Assembly: GCA_050110875.1 (NCBI GenBank)
Contig: CP188828.1
Location: forward strand, 2,542,001 to 2,606,000
Reading direction: 5' to 3'
Length of the DNA stretch: 64,000 nucleotides
Origin: Methyloligella sp050110875
GTDB taxonomy: Bacteria > Pseudomonadota > Alphaproteobacteria > Rhizobiales > Methyloligellaceae
The notes beneath the pieces are model-generated. The model did no database searches. It saw only the letters and a list, made by a program, of their open reading frames with translations, and was not told the DNA's origin. Both the position numbers and the translations under genes were made by a program. Shown here piece after piece: positions 1-8,530 of the stretch. Each line of letters begins with the position of its first letter. The first letter of the stretch is position 1.

Positions 1-153
1 GACGAGGCGCAGCGAACCGGTCTATCGATCTGGCGGGAGATCAATCTGGCCAATCTGCGGGAAAATATCCTGCCGACCCGGCAGCGCGCCGATCTGATCC
101 TCACCAAGGGAGCCGATCACGCGGTCGAGACCGTGGCGCTGCGGAAACTCTGA
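1..153 (+). CDS. coaA: Type I pantothenate kinase, C-terminal end (partial)
   Basis: The frame is open from the window edge to TGA at 151-153, giving 50 residues. They match the C-terminus of bacterial type I pantothenate kinase: a W-x-E-I-N segment, then LR-NILPTR-RA-LIL-K and a final H-A-V-E-x-V-x-LRK as in E. coli CoaA. The enzyme phosphorylates pantothenate in the first step of coenzyme A synthesis in the cytoplasm. Only the last sixth of the protein lies here, so the kinase P-loop cannot be checked. It converges on the outer-membrane-like gene, with 28 bases between the stop codons. Confidence 0.9.
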   Translation, partial: DEAQRTGLSIWREINLANLRENILPTRQRADLILTKGADHAVETVALRKL

Positions 154-181
154 AGCGCCGCTTCGACGAAGCCGTAACGAC

Positions 182-1222
182 CTACTCGTAATAGAGGCCC
201 GAGGGGCCGAGCCCGATATTCAGGCGCAGCATGGTCCGGCTGGCAAAGGCGTCGGTATCGTCGATCTTCGTCACGTCGCCCGTGTTCGAGTTGGAATACT
301 GCATCTCCGGCACCCAGGAGATGTACTCGTAGGTGCTCATGAGGGAGACGCTGGTGCGCGGCGTGAACTGCTTGCGGGTCTCGAGGGTCAGGCCGCCAAT
401 GAAGGCGGTATCGTCGGAGGAGAGGCCGAGGCTGTTGCCGGGCACCCGTCCCTGATAGTCGCTGTCGACGCCGTAAATACCGGCATAAGCCTTGAAGCCG
501 GCCTCAAGCCCCAAACCGGACCTGACGTTTTCGAAGAAAGGCAGGTTGTACTCGCCGCCGATGGCCAGATAGGCGCCGTAATAGCTGGTATCCAGCGATT
601 CGTTGTAGGTGCCGCCGCTGACGCCGCTCAAGGTCTCGAAGGCGATCGAGGTGTCCTGATTGATTTCGCGGATGTCGCCGCCAAGCGCCACATAGGTGGC
701 GTTGACGATGGTATTGCCCGGCATGCCATCCAAATAATAGCGGCCTTCGAGCTGCGTGCCCCAATGATCGACGTCGCGTTTGGCGCGCTCGCGGAGATCC
801 ACGCCCACCCCGGCAGTCGCATTCGCGCCGGTCAGGTTACTGGCTTCGCAGCTCTGTGCGGCGCTGGCTTCGCAGCGAACCCCTTTTTTCTGATCGATGC
901 TGCTCCAGAAACCACCGAGGGCGACGGCCGTCGTGGAGCCCCATGGCACCACCAGCTCGCCGGTAACGGCACCGCCGAACTCGTCCTCGAAGCCGTTGCT
1001 GTTGGAATATTCGCGGTTGCCGCCCGGACCGGAGCGATAGCCGAAGCGGATATCCGGCAGGTCGAGCCGGCTCAAGCCGCCACCAATCGAGATCTCGGCC
1101 TTGCCGACCTTCGTGGTGGCTACGCCGGGCATGCTGTATTCCTGCGCCGCGGCGGGATCCATCAATCCAGCCAGCGCGACAGCACCGATAAACCCAGCCG
1201 TAATATGCCGGATGCGCAGCAT
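182..1222 (-). CDS. Putative outer-membrane beta-barrel protein
   Basis: 346 residues with a signal peptide: basic start, hydrophobic core to about residue 20, and a probable cleavage after AAA at 24-26. The mature part alternates polar and hydrophobic residues with many Gly, Tyr, Ser and Asn, including repeated stretches such as GGYFW- and YYGAYLAIGGEYNL-like strands, which suggests an outer-membrane barrel. The frame is open further upstream, but that stretch is Arg-rich and noncoding in character. The start at 1222 is chosen because GAGGAGGGG lies just upstream and it opens directly with the signal peptide. I do not recognise a named family. Function is unknown. Confidence 0.8.
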   Translation of the reverse strand: MLRIRHITAGFIGAVALAGLMDPAAAQEYSMPGVATTKVGKAEISIGGGLSRLDLPDIRFGYRSGPGGNREYSNSNGFEDEFGGAVTGELVVPWGSTTAVALGGFWSSIDQKKGVRCEASAAQSCEASNLTGANATAGVGVDLRERAKRDVDHWGTQLEGRYYLDGMPGNTIVNATYVALGGDIREINQDTSIAFETLSGVSGGTYNESLDTSYYGAYLAIGGEYNLPFFENVRSGLGLEAGFKAYAGIYGVDSDYQGRVPGNSLGLSSDDTAFIGGLTLETRKQFTPRTSVSLMSTYEYISWVPEMQYSNSNTGDVTKIDDTDAFASRTMLRLNIGLGPSGLYYE

Positions 1223-1329
1223 GTACGCCCCTCCTCGCCAATCTAGCCTGCTAGAATAACTGTGAGATCGGGTAAACGTAACTGGCGTATGATAAATTTC
1301 GGCTGCACGTGATAATTTGGCCACAAGGG

Positions 1330-2322
1330 TCAGCGGCCGGCTCCGACGCCGTTCAGCAGGGTTTTCAGGGCGATTTCGGGACGTGCGCCGATATGGGAGA
1401 TGACCTCCGCGGCGGCGCGGCTGCCGAGGCGTCCGCATGTCTCCAGAGGCTCGCCCCGGGAGAGGCCGAACAGAAAGCCGGCGGCGTAGAGATCGCCGGC
1501 GCCGGTCACGTCGACCACAGGGTCGACCTTCTCCGGCGGGATCGTCACGGGGCTGCCGTCGGCGAAGACGATGGACCCCTCTTCGGACCGGGTCAGGATG
1601 GCGAGCTCGCAATCCTCGGCCATGGTTTTTGCCGCATCGTCGAATTCGTTCGTTTCGTAGAGGGCGGTCGCCTCCTTCTCGTTGGCGAAGACGATGTCGA
1701 CGCCCTCCTTCACCAGCTTCAGGAAATCGGCCCGGTGGCGGTCGACGCAGAAGGCATCGGACAGGCTTAGCGCCACCTTGCCGCCGGCCTCGCGCGTCAT
1801 GCGGGCGGCTTCGTGGAATGCCTTCTTCGCTTCCGGCTGGTCGAAGAGATATCCCTCCAGAAAGACCACATTGGCCCTTTCGATCAGCGTGGCACTCAAG
1901 TCCTTCGCGGTGAATCCCGTGCCGGCCCCGATGAAGGTGCTCATGGTCCGCTCCCCGTCGGGGGTCACCATGATCAGGCAGCGGCCGGTTCCGATGGGGC
2001 CGGGCTGGGTCTCGTAGGCGACGCCGAGAGACGTGATATCGTGGCGGAACACCTCGCCGAACTGATCGTCGCCGACCTTGCCGATGAAGCCGACATTTGC
2101 GCCGAAGGATGCGAGGCCGGCGATCGTGTTGGCGACGGAACCGCCGGAACGCTCGATCGCAGGGCCCATATCGTCGTACAGATCGGAGATCGCATCTTCC
2201 TCGATCAGCTGCATGAAGCCTTTCTGGAGGCTGTGCTTGGTGAGAAAGCGTTCCTCGACGCGGGCGATCACATCGACAACGGCGTTGCCGATGCCCACGA
2301 CGTCATACTCACGATTCTCCAT
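1330..2322 (-). CDS. PfkB-family carbohydrate kinase, adenosine kinase type
   Basis: 330 residues, normal for the ribokinase/PfkB family. The substrate-side motif GGSVANTIAG is at about residues 60-69. The C-terminal signature DVTGAGDLYAAGF holds the anion hole and the catalytic Asp (GAGD, 274-277). The N-terminus (DVVGIGNAVVDV) and the GGSVAN form match the alphaproteobacterial proteins usually annotated as adenosine kinase, which phosphorylate adenosine to AMP in the cytoplasm. Substrate is inferred from subfamily resemblance; another nucleoside or sugar is possible. ATG start with GGGAG upstream. It is divergent from the EI24 gene across 106 bases. Confidence 0.85.
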   Translation of the reverse strand: MENREYDVVGIGNAVVDVIARVEERFLTKHSLQKGFMQLIEEDAISDLYDDMGPAIERSGGSVANTIAGLASFGANVGFIGKVGDDQFGEVFRHDITSLGVAYETQPGPIGTGRCLIMVTPDGERTMSTFIGAGTGFTAKDLSATLIERANVVFLEGYLFDQPEAKKAFHEAARMTREAGGKVALSLSDAFCVDRHRADFLKLVKEGVDIVFANEKEATALYETNEFDDAAKTMAEDCELAILTRSEEGSIVFADGSPVTIPPEKVDPVVDVTGAGDLYAAGFLFGLSRGEPLETCGRLGSRAAAEVISHIGARPEIALKTLLNGVGAGR

Positions 2323-2428
2323 TCAGCGCGCTCCCTTCCTAGATTGTCGGGTGAATGATTCCGCTTATGACTGGCGCCAATAGCGGCCAGCACTATAGTC
2401 GCCCGCTGCAAGAAAACGGAAATATCTT

Positions 2429-3109
2429 ATGATCAACGCCGCAATCGAAGCTTTTCGCGATCTCTTCACGCCGCCGTTCCGCGCCGTCGCGCTAAAGGTG
2501 CTCGGCCTGACGATATTGCTGCTGGTTCTTTTGATCGTCAGCCTCGAATGGGTGTTCGGCTATTTCGTCGTATTGCCGTCCTGGATCGAGGATTCGATTC
2601 AGGTCCTCGGCGGGCTGGTCCTGGTGGTCGGATCCATGTTCCTGATACCGCCGGTCTCCTCGCTGATCGTCGGACTTTATCTCGACGAGATCGCTGCGGA
2701 GGTGGAGAAGCAGCATTACGCAGAGCAGCCGCCCGGCCAGGAACTGCCGGTGGCGGAATCCGTATGGCTGGCGATCAAGTTTTTCTTCGTGGTGATCGCG
2801 GTGAACCTGCTGGCGTTGCTCCTGCTTCTGGTGCCGGGGATCAATCTGATCGCGTTCTTTATCGGCAACGGTTATCTGCTCGGCCGCGAATTCTTCGAGA
2901 TGGTGGCCATGCGCTACATGCCTGCGCGGGAGGCGAAAGCGTTCCGGAAGCAGAACATGTTCTACGTCTTCCTTTGCGGGCTTCTGATCGCGGGCGTGGC
3001 GTCGGTCCCAATCCTCAATCTTCTGACGCCGCTTTTCGCCACGGCCTTCATGGTGCACATCTTCAAACGTATGGCGATGCGGAAACAGATCGGCTTGCCG
3101 GCGGCGTGA
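2429..3109 (+). CDS. EI24/CysZ-like integral membrane protein
   Basis: 226 residues with about four to six membrane segments: residues 20-48, 55-82, a long hydrophobic stretch at 118-150, and 178-205. The fold pattern, two N-terminal helices followed by the G-N-G-Y-L-L-G-R-E-F-F-E segment and a short basic tail, is typical of the EI24 domain family. In gammaproteobacteria CysZ of this family mediates sulfate uptake. Alphaproteobacterial members have no firm substrate, and no cysteine-biosynthesis gene is nearby. An extended -10-like TATAGT lies at 2394-2399, but I see no good -35, and the ribosome site is weak. Confidence 0.8.
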   Translation: MINAAIEAFRDLFTPPFRAVALKVLGLTILLLVLLIVSLEWVFGYFVVLPSWIEDSIQVLGGLVLVVGSMFLIPPVSSLIVGLYLDEIAAEVEKQHYAEQPPGQELPVAESVWLAIKFFFVVIAVNLLALLLLLVPGINLIAFFIGNGYLLGREFFEMVAMRYMPAREAKAFRKQNMFYVFLCGLLIAGVASVPILNLLTPLFATAFMVHIFKRMAMRKQIGLPAA

Positions 3110-3413
3110 GCTGCGCGTAGATCGCTCCGAGCACTGCCGATAGGCGTTCTCTCCTGTCCTTTGGGCCGTTTCTTCCTCTGGCTGTCGAAGCTCTTGGCTT
3201 CTGGCCGGATTTGCTGAAGCTGCATTTAGTAGAGGACGGTATTCGACGTGCCATTTAATATAGCGCCAGCCCCGTACTTATGGTTGTATTCTGCAATCCA
3301 TGTAACCCCGCCTGCGTCTTGGGGGATAGTGGTTCGGGGGCGTTCAAGCTGTCTACAGCGCCGAGAGTGCTCCGCCTGACATGTGAGGACCGATAGACGG
3401 GAAGGGGCATTCG
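3110..3413. other. Intergenic region, 304 bases, no supported gene
   Basis: No start codon with a ribosome site opens a convincing frame. The plus strand holds a 40-codon open stretch ending at TAA near 3258, but it lacks a start and I do not recognise it. From about 3230 the sequence is AT-richer than the flanking genes. It presumably carries the promoter for the 3414 gene. Confidence 0.5.
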
Positions 3414-3638
3414 GTGTCGGCCGTCATAGACGATTGGCGCAGCGATATTCACAATGCGCCGGATGGTGAGGACGTCATCCTATGGGACGGCGAAGAACGG
3501 TTCATCGGGTGGAAAGATAGCCGCGGCTGGCACGTTTCTTTCGACCCGGAGGGCGATCTATGGGTTCTTGCCAAACAACCGCTCTGCTGGCGGCCCTTGC
3601 CAGATCCCCCAGACGACACGGCTTCGCTTAAAGTCTGA
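3414..3638 (+). CDS. Small acidic protein of unknown function
   Basis: 74 residues from a GTG start with GAAGGGG about six bases upstream. It is rich in Trp and Asp, with the order W-x-D-I-x-x-A-P-D-G-E-D-V-I-L-W-D-G near the N-terminus and a C-terminal W-x-P-L-P-x-P-P. Short Trp-rich proteins with this N-A-P-x-G-x-x-V-L-x-W layout (DUF551-like) are common in phages and alphaproteobacteria and have no known role. It ends eight bases before the methyltransferase gene, so the two are probably co-transcribed. Confidence 0.6.
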   Translation: MSAVIDDWRSDIHNAPDGEDVILWDGEERFIGWKDSRGWHVSFDPEGDLWVLAKQPLCWRPLPDPPDDTASLKV

Positions 3639-3646
3639 GGGGTAGA

Positions 3647-4279
3647 ATGTTTCGCGCCAAAGAAGCCGAGCTGTGGCTCCGCAAACGCTTACCCCAGCCG
3701 CTTCGACAGGTTCTGAGACTCGGCAAACGCGTATTCTCCGAGAGGCGCCGTTCGGCGTGGATACCGGCGCATCTCCTGGCCGAGTGCCGAGTGTGCGCAT
3801 CGCGCTTCGATCTTGTGGAGCATTTCCCCCGCGGCGGCCGTGTCGCTGAGATCGGAACCCATGAGGGCGTCTTCGCACGGCACATCCTCAAGACCAACGC
3901 TCCGCAAGAGCTCCATCTCGTCGATGCCGACATGTCCTTCCTTGTGGGGGATGTCGCGGACGATCCAGCCGTCACGCTCCATTGCGGGCTCTCGCACCAG
4001 ATTTTGCAGAGCTTTCAGGAGGATTATTTCGACTGGATCTATATCGATGCGGATCATTCATTCGCCGGCGTCAGCCGCGACGCAGATCTTGCATCCACCA
4101 AGATACGTCCCGGGGGCTATCTCGTGTTCAACGACTTCGCCCATGCGGACCAGGACCTCGGCCAGTACGGGGTGCATCGCGCAGTCGTCGATTTTTCCAT
4201 TCAAAACGAATGGCCCTTCGTGTGGTGGGCGTATGAGCCGTCCGGCTTGTACGATGTCGCGCTTCAGAGACCGCAGTAA
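3647..4279 (+). CDS. Class I SAM-dependent methyltransferase (Methyltransf_24-like)
   Basis: 210 residues. A basic N-terminal segment is followed by a Rossmann core: motif I VAEIGTHEGVFA at about 66-77, an acidic strand end HLVDAD at about 90, and DWIYIDADHSF at about 132-142. The last pattern is typical of the small methyltransferases found with glycosyltransferases and capsule genes. The substrate is unknown. The start has GAGGGGT upstream and lies eight bases after the preceding small gene. A 10-bp inverted repeat downstream (4333-4373) may end the transcript. Confidence 0.75.
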   Translation: MFRAKEAELWLRKRLPQPLRQVLRLGKRVFSERRRSAWIPAHLLAECRVCASRFDLVEHFPRGGRVAEIGTHEGVFARHILKTNAPQELHLVDADMSFLVGDVADDPAVTLHCGLSHQILQSFQEDYFDWIYIDADHSFAGVSRDADLASTKIRPGGYLVFNDFAHADQDLGQYGVHRAVVDFSIQNEWPFVWWAYEPSGLYDVALQRPQ

Positions 4280-4332
4280 TTCGGTGTACAGCCTCGGAGG
4301 GGTAGGTGCCGGTTTCCTCGCCGGAACGGTCT

Positions 4333-4373
4333 GCACCCGGCGAAAGCGAAATGGATTGGCTTACGCCGGGTGC
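4333..4373. terminator. Perfect 10-bp inverted repeat between convergent genes
   Basis: GCACCCGGCG (4333-4342) pairs perfectly with CGCCGGGTGC (4364-4373) across a 21-base loop. It sits between the methyltransferase and the convergent Ntn-hydrolase gene. There is only a short GTTTC after it, so it may act as a bidirectional, weakly intrinsic terminator. Confidence 0.45.
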
Positions 4374-4396
4374 GTTTCAGTCAGAACGGGAGAGGC

Positions 4397-5485
4397 TTAG
4401 CTGCGTGGAGCCTCGACCTTCTCGATTTTCAGAGTTTGACCGATCGGGATCTCGACCATCTTCTCGGCATCGAGATCGAAGTCGGCGAGATCGACCTGAC
4501 GAAGCTTCTGGTAATCCTCGGTCTTGAAGAAGTACCGCTTGCCGGTCATGTCCGCGATCGTCGACCATTCGGTGATCTCGTCGGTGGTCCCTTCGCGCAC
4601 GAAACCTTCCGGGATATCGAAATTGTTGAGGATGTGCTCGGCCATGCGGACGCCCTCATCCGTGTTGGGCTGGACCCGCGCCGACATGGCGTAGCCGAGC
4701 ACGCGGACGAAGCGGGAGGGCGGGGTCGGATCGCCGGGCACGCCCAGCATGCCGCTGCCCTGGCCGAGAGAATCGATGGTCATGCCATCGACCTTCAGCG
4801 GCGGTGCATTCACCGGCGAAAGCTTCACGTAGTTCTTCAGGTTGGTCATATGCCAATCGAAGGGGGGCGAGTTGGTCATCACGCCGAGGGGATTGTCGTA
4901 GACCTTCAGCTTGCCGTCGATGGGCTCGATGACGATGGAGCCGCCATTGGTATCGTGCAGGGTGTAGTGGAACGGGAGCGACTTGGCGCCGCCGATATCG
5001 AACGGCGGGACGAAGTCCGTGATCTGGACCTTCGACAGAGCCTGCCTCACCTCGTCGGTGGTGGCGAAATTCGTCAGAACCCAGCTCAGGAACTCCCAGG
5101 GCGCGATGGCCTTCTTCGGGTCGGCCTTGTCCGGTGCGACATAGCCGGCATAACCCGGAAAATAGAGAATGCCGCCGGTGAGCCCCTTCTCGTTCACGCC
5201 GTCGACGATATAGGGCGTCCCGAGAACGTTCATGCCGGTGGCGGCGTATTTGCCCTCCCAACTCCAGCCGGTGTTGTCCGGCAGGGTGCTCGCTTCATAT
5301 TTCAGGCCCCGGGGAACGACGACGATGTTGGATTTCAGCGGAACGCCGAACTCCATGGTGCGGCCGTAGATCGGGTCGCCGTTCTCGGTCTTGATAAGGA
5401 AGCTGGTACAGGCGTTCGCCGTCGGCGCGAAAGCAAGGCACGCGGCAGCGGTTACGCAGAGCATGTTGCGCAATGAAGCAAGCAT
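4397..5485 (-). CDS. Secreted linear-amide C-N hydrolase (choloylglycine hydrolase / penicillin V acylase family)
   Basis: 362 residues. A signal peptide ends in TANA at 22-25, so cleavage would expose Cys26, the N-terminal nucleophile of this Ntn-hydrolase family. Downstream are the conserved IYGRTMEFG (Arg42, Glu45; equivalent to G-R-N-x-D in bile salt hydrolases), the MTNSPPFDWHMTNL block and the C-terminal R-x-x-R-V-L-like region. The acidic residue and the absence of the long assembly loop fit the Gram-negative penicillin-acylase cluster. Members of that cluster can hydrolyse penicillin V or acyl-homoserine lactones in the periplasm. The substrate here is not known. The start has CGGAGA six bases upstream. 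Confidence 0.88.
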   Translation of the reverse strand: MLASLRNMLCVTAAACLAFAPTANACTSFLIKTENGDPIYGRTMEFGVPLKSNIVVVPRGLKYEASTLPDNTGWSWEGKYAATGMNVLGTPYIVDGVNEKGLTGGILYFPGYAGYVAPDKADPKKAIAPWEFLSWVLTNFATTDEVRQALSKVQITDFVPPFDIGGAKSLPFHYTLHDTNGGSIVIEPIDGKLKVYDNPLGVMTNSPPFDWHMTNLKNYVKLSPVNAPPLKVDGMTIDSLGQGSGMLGVPGDPTPPSRFVRVLGYAMSARVQPNTDEGVRMAEHILNNFDIPEGFVREGTTDEITEWSTIADMTGKRYFFKTEDYQKLRQVDLADFDLDAEKMVEIPIGQTLKIEKVEAPRS

Positions 5486-5575
5486 CGAAAAGGTCTCCGA
5501 AAGGTCAGTGTCCAGCGATGCTCACGTTAACCGCAAAGTCTAAAGATCGCTTTCGGAAGATCGGAACAAATTTCG

Positions 5576-6361
5576 CTATTTTGCTGTTGGGGCCGGGGTT
5601 TTCGGCTTGAAGAGGCAAATATCCGAAATCAGGCAGCGCCAGCACTCGGGCTTGCGTGCCTTGCAGACATAGCGGCCGTGCAAGATCAGCCAGTGATGGG
5701 CGTGAAGCTTGTATCGATCCGGGACCACCTTCTCCAGGCAGAGCTCGACATCGAGAGGAGTCTTTCCCGGGGCGAGGCCGGTACGGTTGGAGACCCGGAA
5801 GATATGGGTGTCGACGGCCAGGGTCGGCTGGCCGAAGGCGACGTTCAGCACCACATTGGCGGTCTTGCGGCCGACGCCGGGCAGGGATTCCAATGCGTCG
5901 CGGTCCTCCGGCACCTTGCCGCCGTAGTCTTCCACCAACGTCTTGGACAAGGCGACGATGTTCTTGGCCTTGCTGCGGTAGAGACCGATGGTCTTGATCT
6001 TGTCGATCACCTTCTCCTCGCCGAGGGCGGCGAGCTTCTCAGGCGTGTCGGCGAGGGCGAATAGGGCCGGGGTTGCCTTGTTGACCGAAGCATCCGTCGC
6101 TTGGGCGGAGAGCACTACGGCGATAAGCAAGGTGAAGGGGCTTGCGTAGTGGAGCTCGCTTCGCGGGTTCGGATCGACCTCCTGGAAGCGGTGGAACATC
6201 TCGTCGATCTGCGGCTTGCTCAAGCGTGAGCGGTAGGTTTTGGCGCCCCGCGCTCTCGCTTTTTTCGGTGCTGCCGCCGATTTTCTGGCTGGTTGCGTCC
6301 CGGCCGGACGTTTGGATTTCGGTTGAAGCGCCACGCTTGGTTTTCTACTTAATCTCGGCAA
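5576..6361 (-). CDS. nth: Endonuclease III, base-excision DNA glycosylase
   Basis: 261 residues. The core aligns along its length with E. coli Nth: helix-hairpin-helix LPGVGRKTANVVLN with the catalytic Lys, the catalytic Asp in AVDTHIFRV, and a C-terminal [4Fe-4S] loop C-x6-C-x2-C-x5-C. It removes oxidised pyrimidines and nicks the strand. The first 45 residues are a Lys/Arg/Ala-rich extension often seen in alphaproteobacteria. The longest frame starts at TTG (6361) with no clear ribosome site, so the true start may lie further in. It is divergent from the DUF2244 gene with almost no intergenic space. Confidence 0.93.
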   Translation of the reverse strand: MPRLSRKPSVALQPKSKRPAGTQPARKSAAAPKKARARGAKTYRSRLSKPQIDEMFHRFQEVDPNPRSELHYASPFTLLIAVVLSAQATDASVNKATPALFALADTPEKLAALGEEKVIDKIKTIGLYRSKAKNIVALSKTLVEDYGGKVPEDRDALESLPGVGRKTANVVLNVAFGQPTLAVDTHIFRVSNRTGLAPGKTPLDVELCLEKVVPDRYKLHAHHWLILHGRYVCKARKPECWRCLISDICLFKPKTPAPTAK

Positions 6362-6387
6362 GGATGCATCGAAGGATGCGCAAAGCT

Positions 6388-6876
6388 ATGACAGACCCGT
6401 CCCAAGACCAACAAGTGGAATCCCGTTTCCGGGCATTGCTGACCCCTAACCGTTCGCTCGGTCCCACGGGCTTCCTCGTCTTGATGAGCATCATTTCCGG
6501 AATCAGCTTCGTCACCGGGCTGGTTTTCTGGATGATGGGTGCCTGGCCGGTGATGGGTTTCTTCGGCCTCGATGTCGCGCTGATCTATATCGCGTTCCGC
6601 GCGAGCTATCGGGCGGGGCGTTTGCACGAGACGGTGGATCTCACCGACGAGGCCTTGACCGTGACGCGGGTGCAGCCGTCGGGCCGTACGCAATCCTGGA
6701 AGTTCAATCCTTACTGGGTGCGGGTCGCCGTGGAGCCGCGTGTCGGACGATGCAGTGAGATGTCGCTGGCCAGTCATGGCGACAGGCTCGTGTTCGGCGC
6801 TTTCCTGACGGACGAGGAACGGGACGAGTTCGCCGGCGCTCTCCGCTCGGCAATCGCCGCGGCGAAAGGCGCTTAG
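6388..6876 (+). CDS. DUF2244 family integral membrane protein
   Basis: 162 residues. After a short hydrophilic start come PNRSLGPTGFLVLM and two closely spaced membrane segments (about 25-47 and 52-70). A cytoplasmic domain follows with the family order LTDEALTVTRV, W-K-F-N-P-Y-W-V-R-V and a C-terminal D-E-R-x-x-F-A-x-x-L. This is the DUF2244 layout of unknown function, often near cytochrome oxidase or nth in alphaproteobacteria. In-frame ATGs also occur at 6364 and 6376. I chose 6388 because it gives the usual family N-terminus. Confidence 0.82.
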   Translation: MTDPSQDQQVESRFRALLTPNRSLGPTGFLVLMSIISGISFVTGLVFWMMGAWPVMGFFGLDVALIYIAFRASYRAGRLHETVDLTDEALTVTRVQPSGRTQSWKFNPYWVRVAVEPRVGRCSEMSLASHGDRLVFGAFLTDEERDEFAGALRSAIAAAKGA

Positions 6877-6989
6877 AGAGCGTTCCGCGGCGGATCGGCC
6901 TTCCTGTGCCGTTTTCCAGAGAAGCGCAAGTTTCGGGTCGCGTCCCGTCGCCGGCCCTCCTAGGCTCTGTTCGATCCAAGGAGGCTTTC

Positions 6990-7886
6990 ATGCTTATCGA
7001 ACCGCAAGCGCATGGGATATCCCAATTGCCGGTTACGCCGTCTTCCGACGGGTGCTCCGATTACGAGCGTGTGTCGGCTGCGGTGCGCTTCGTAACGGCC
7101 AATGCGAGCGAGCAGCCGTCCCTGCAAGAGATTGCCGATCATGTGGGGCTGAGCCCGTCGCATTTTCAGCGCCTCTTCAAGCGCTGGGCGGGTGTCAGCC
7201 CAAAGGTCTTCCTGCAGGCGCTGACATTGGACCGTGCGCGATCGTTGCTCCGGGAGGAGACGAGCGTTCTGGATACCGCCTATTCGGTCGGGCTTTCGGG
7301 CGGCGGTCGATTGCACGATCTCTTCATGACCCAGGAGGCGATGACGCCGGGAGATTATCGACGCGGCGGTGCCGGACTCGAGATCGCCTATGGGTTTCAT
7401 CCCTCGCCGTTTGGCGAAGCGCTTCTCATGCAGACCCGCCACGGGCTAGTGGGCCTCGCCTTCTGCGACAATGCCAAGGGGCGCGCGTATACCCTGGACG
7501 ATATGCAACGCCGTTGGCCGCGCGCTTCTTACGTCGAGGATAGCACCGCCACAAAGCGAAGCGCGGCGGCGATCTTCGGCGGGGCCGCCGACGGCGATGC
7601 TCCCGTCGATATCGTGCTGATCGGTACGGATTTCGAATTGCGGGTCTGGCGGCAGCTGATGCGGGTGCCGATGGGGGAGGTCACCAGCTACGGGCGGATT
7701 GCCAGCGAGATCGGCCGGCCAAGCGCCGCACGGGCGGTGGGACGGGCGGTCGGGCGGAACCCGCTCTCCTTCGTCGTTCCTTGTCATCGGGCACTCGGTG
7801 CGAGCGGTGCTCTCACCGGCTATCACTGGGGGCTTGTGCGCAAGCAGGTGCTGCTCGGATGGGAAGCGTCGCGGTTGGCGCGATAG
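6990..7886 (+). CDS. AraC-type HTH fused to methylated-DNA cysteine methyltransferase (Ada/Ogt-like)
   Basis: 298 residues. An AraC HTH pair occupies about 30-115 (LQEIADHVGLSPSHFQRLF and the second helix around the DTAYSVGLSGGGRLHDLF stretch). A methyltransferase domain follows with V-W-x-x-L-M-x-V-P-x-G-x-x-x-S-Y and the active-site PCHR (264-267, Cys265). It transfers the alkyl group from O6-alkylguanine to itself. Unlike full Ada it lacks the N-terminal zinc domain with the phosphotriester-sensing Cys, so Ada-style activation by methylation is not expected. An excellent AAGGAGG lies upstream of this start. Confidence 0.9.
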   Translation: MLIEPQAHGISQLPVTPSSDGCSDYERVSAAVRFVTANASEQPSLQEIADHVGLSPSHFQRLFKRWAGVSPKVFLQALTLDRARSLLREETSVLDTAYSVGLSGGGRLHDLFMTQEAMTPGDYRRGGAGLEIAYGFHPSPFGEALLMQTRHGLVGLAFCDNAKGRAYTLDDMQRRWPRASYVEDSTATKRSAAAIFGGAADGDAPVDIVLIGTDFELRVWRQLMRVPMGEVTSYGRIASEIGRPSAARAVGRAVGRNPLSFVVPCHRALGASGALTGYHWGLVRKQVLLGWEASRLAR

Positions 7887-7893
7887 GAATCCT

Positions 7894-8526
7894 TCAGTCC
7901 TTCAGGTCGTAGCGCTCGGCGATGCTTCCGTCGTCCTTGAGCCGGTAGATACGCGGCACGGCCGTGGCCAGGGTCAGCTCCTCGATCTGTTCGGGGCTCA
8001 TACCCTCCAGATCCATTACCAATGAGCGCAAGGAATTGCCGTGGGCGGCGACGAGAACGGACTTGCCGGATACGACTTCGGGCAGGATGCGTTCTTCGAC
8101 AAACGGGATGACCCGCTCGGCCGTGGTCTTGAGGCTTTCGCCGCCGGGCGGCGTCGCATCATAGCTGCGGCGCCAAATATGAACCTGGTCCTCGCCCCAT
8201 CGCTCGGCGGCCTCGGCTTTGTTGAGACCGCAGAGATCGCCATAATGACGCTCGTTGAGAGCGGGAGCCTCGATGACGGGAATCGAGGCTTGGCCTAGCT
8301 CGGCGAGGATCAGCCTGCAGGTGTCTTTGGCGCGGCGCAAGACGCTGGTGAAGGCAAGGTCGAATCGGAGCCCAGCCTTCTTCAAGGCGCGGCCGGCTTT
8401 CTCGGCTTCCTGAATTCCAAGGGGCGTGAGACCGACATCCCGCCAGCCGGTGAAAAGGTTCGCTTCGTTCCATTCGCTCTGGCCATGACGGACCAGCACA
8501 AGCGTCCTTTCCAACCCTTCCGTCAT
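7894..8526 (-). CDS. gpmA: 2,3-bisphosphoglycerate-dependent phosphoglycerate mutase
   Basis: 210 residues, the short alphaproteobacterial form. The catalytic LVRHGQSEWN is near the N-terminus, and FTGWRDVGLTPLG, ALNERHYGDLCGLNK and the C-terminal AAHGNSLRSLV with the second His all follow in order. It interconverts 3- and 2-phosphoglycerate in glycolysis. The ATG at 8526 lies four bases after the dapB stop, so translation is probably coupled to dapB. A longer frame exists upstream inside dapB but does not resemble the family. Confidence 0.93.
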   Translation of the reverse strand: MTEGLERTLVLVRHGQSEWNEANLFTGWRDVGLTPLGIQEAEKAGRALKKAGLRFDLAFTSVLRRAKDTCRLILAELGQASIPVIEAPALNERHYGDLCGLNKAEAAERWGEDQVHIWRRSYDATPPGGESLKTTAERVIPFVEERILPEVVSGKSVLVAAHGNSLRSLVMDLEGMSPEQIEELTLATAVPRIYRLKDDGSIAERYDLKD

Positions 8527-8530
8527 GGCG

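Noticed and set aside
1223..1612. N-terminal extension of the outer-membrane-like gene
   Set aside because: Arg-rich, out of keeping with a secreted protein; the signal peptide and a good ribosome site begin at 1222.
4397..5485. Reading the Ntn-hydrolase as a lipoprotein because Cys26 follows the signal peptide
   Set aside because: The Cys is preceded by TANA rather than a lipobox and is the catalytic N-terminal nucleophile of the family.
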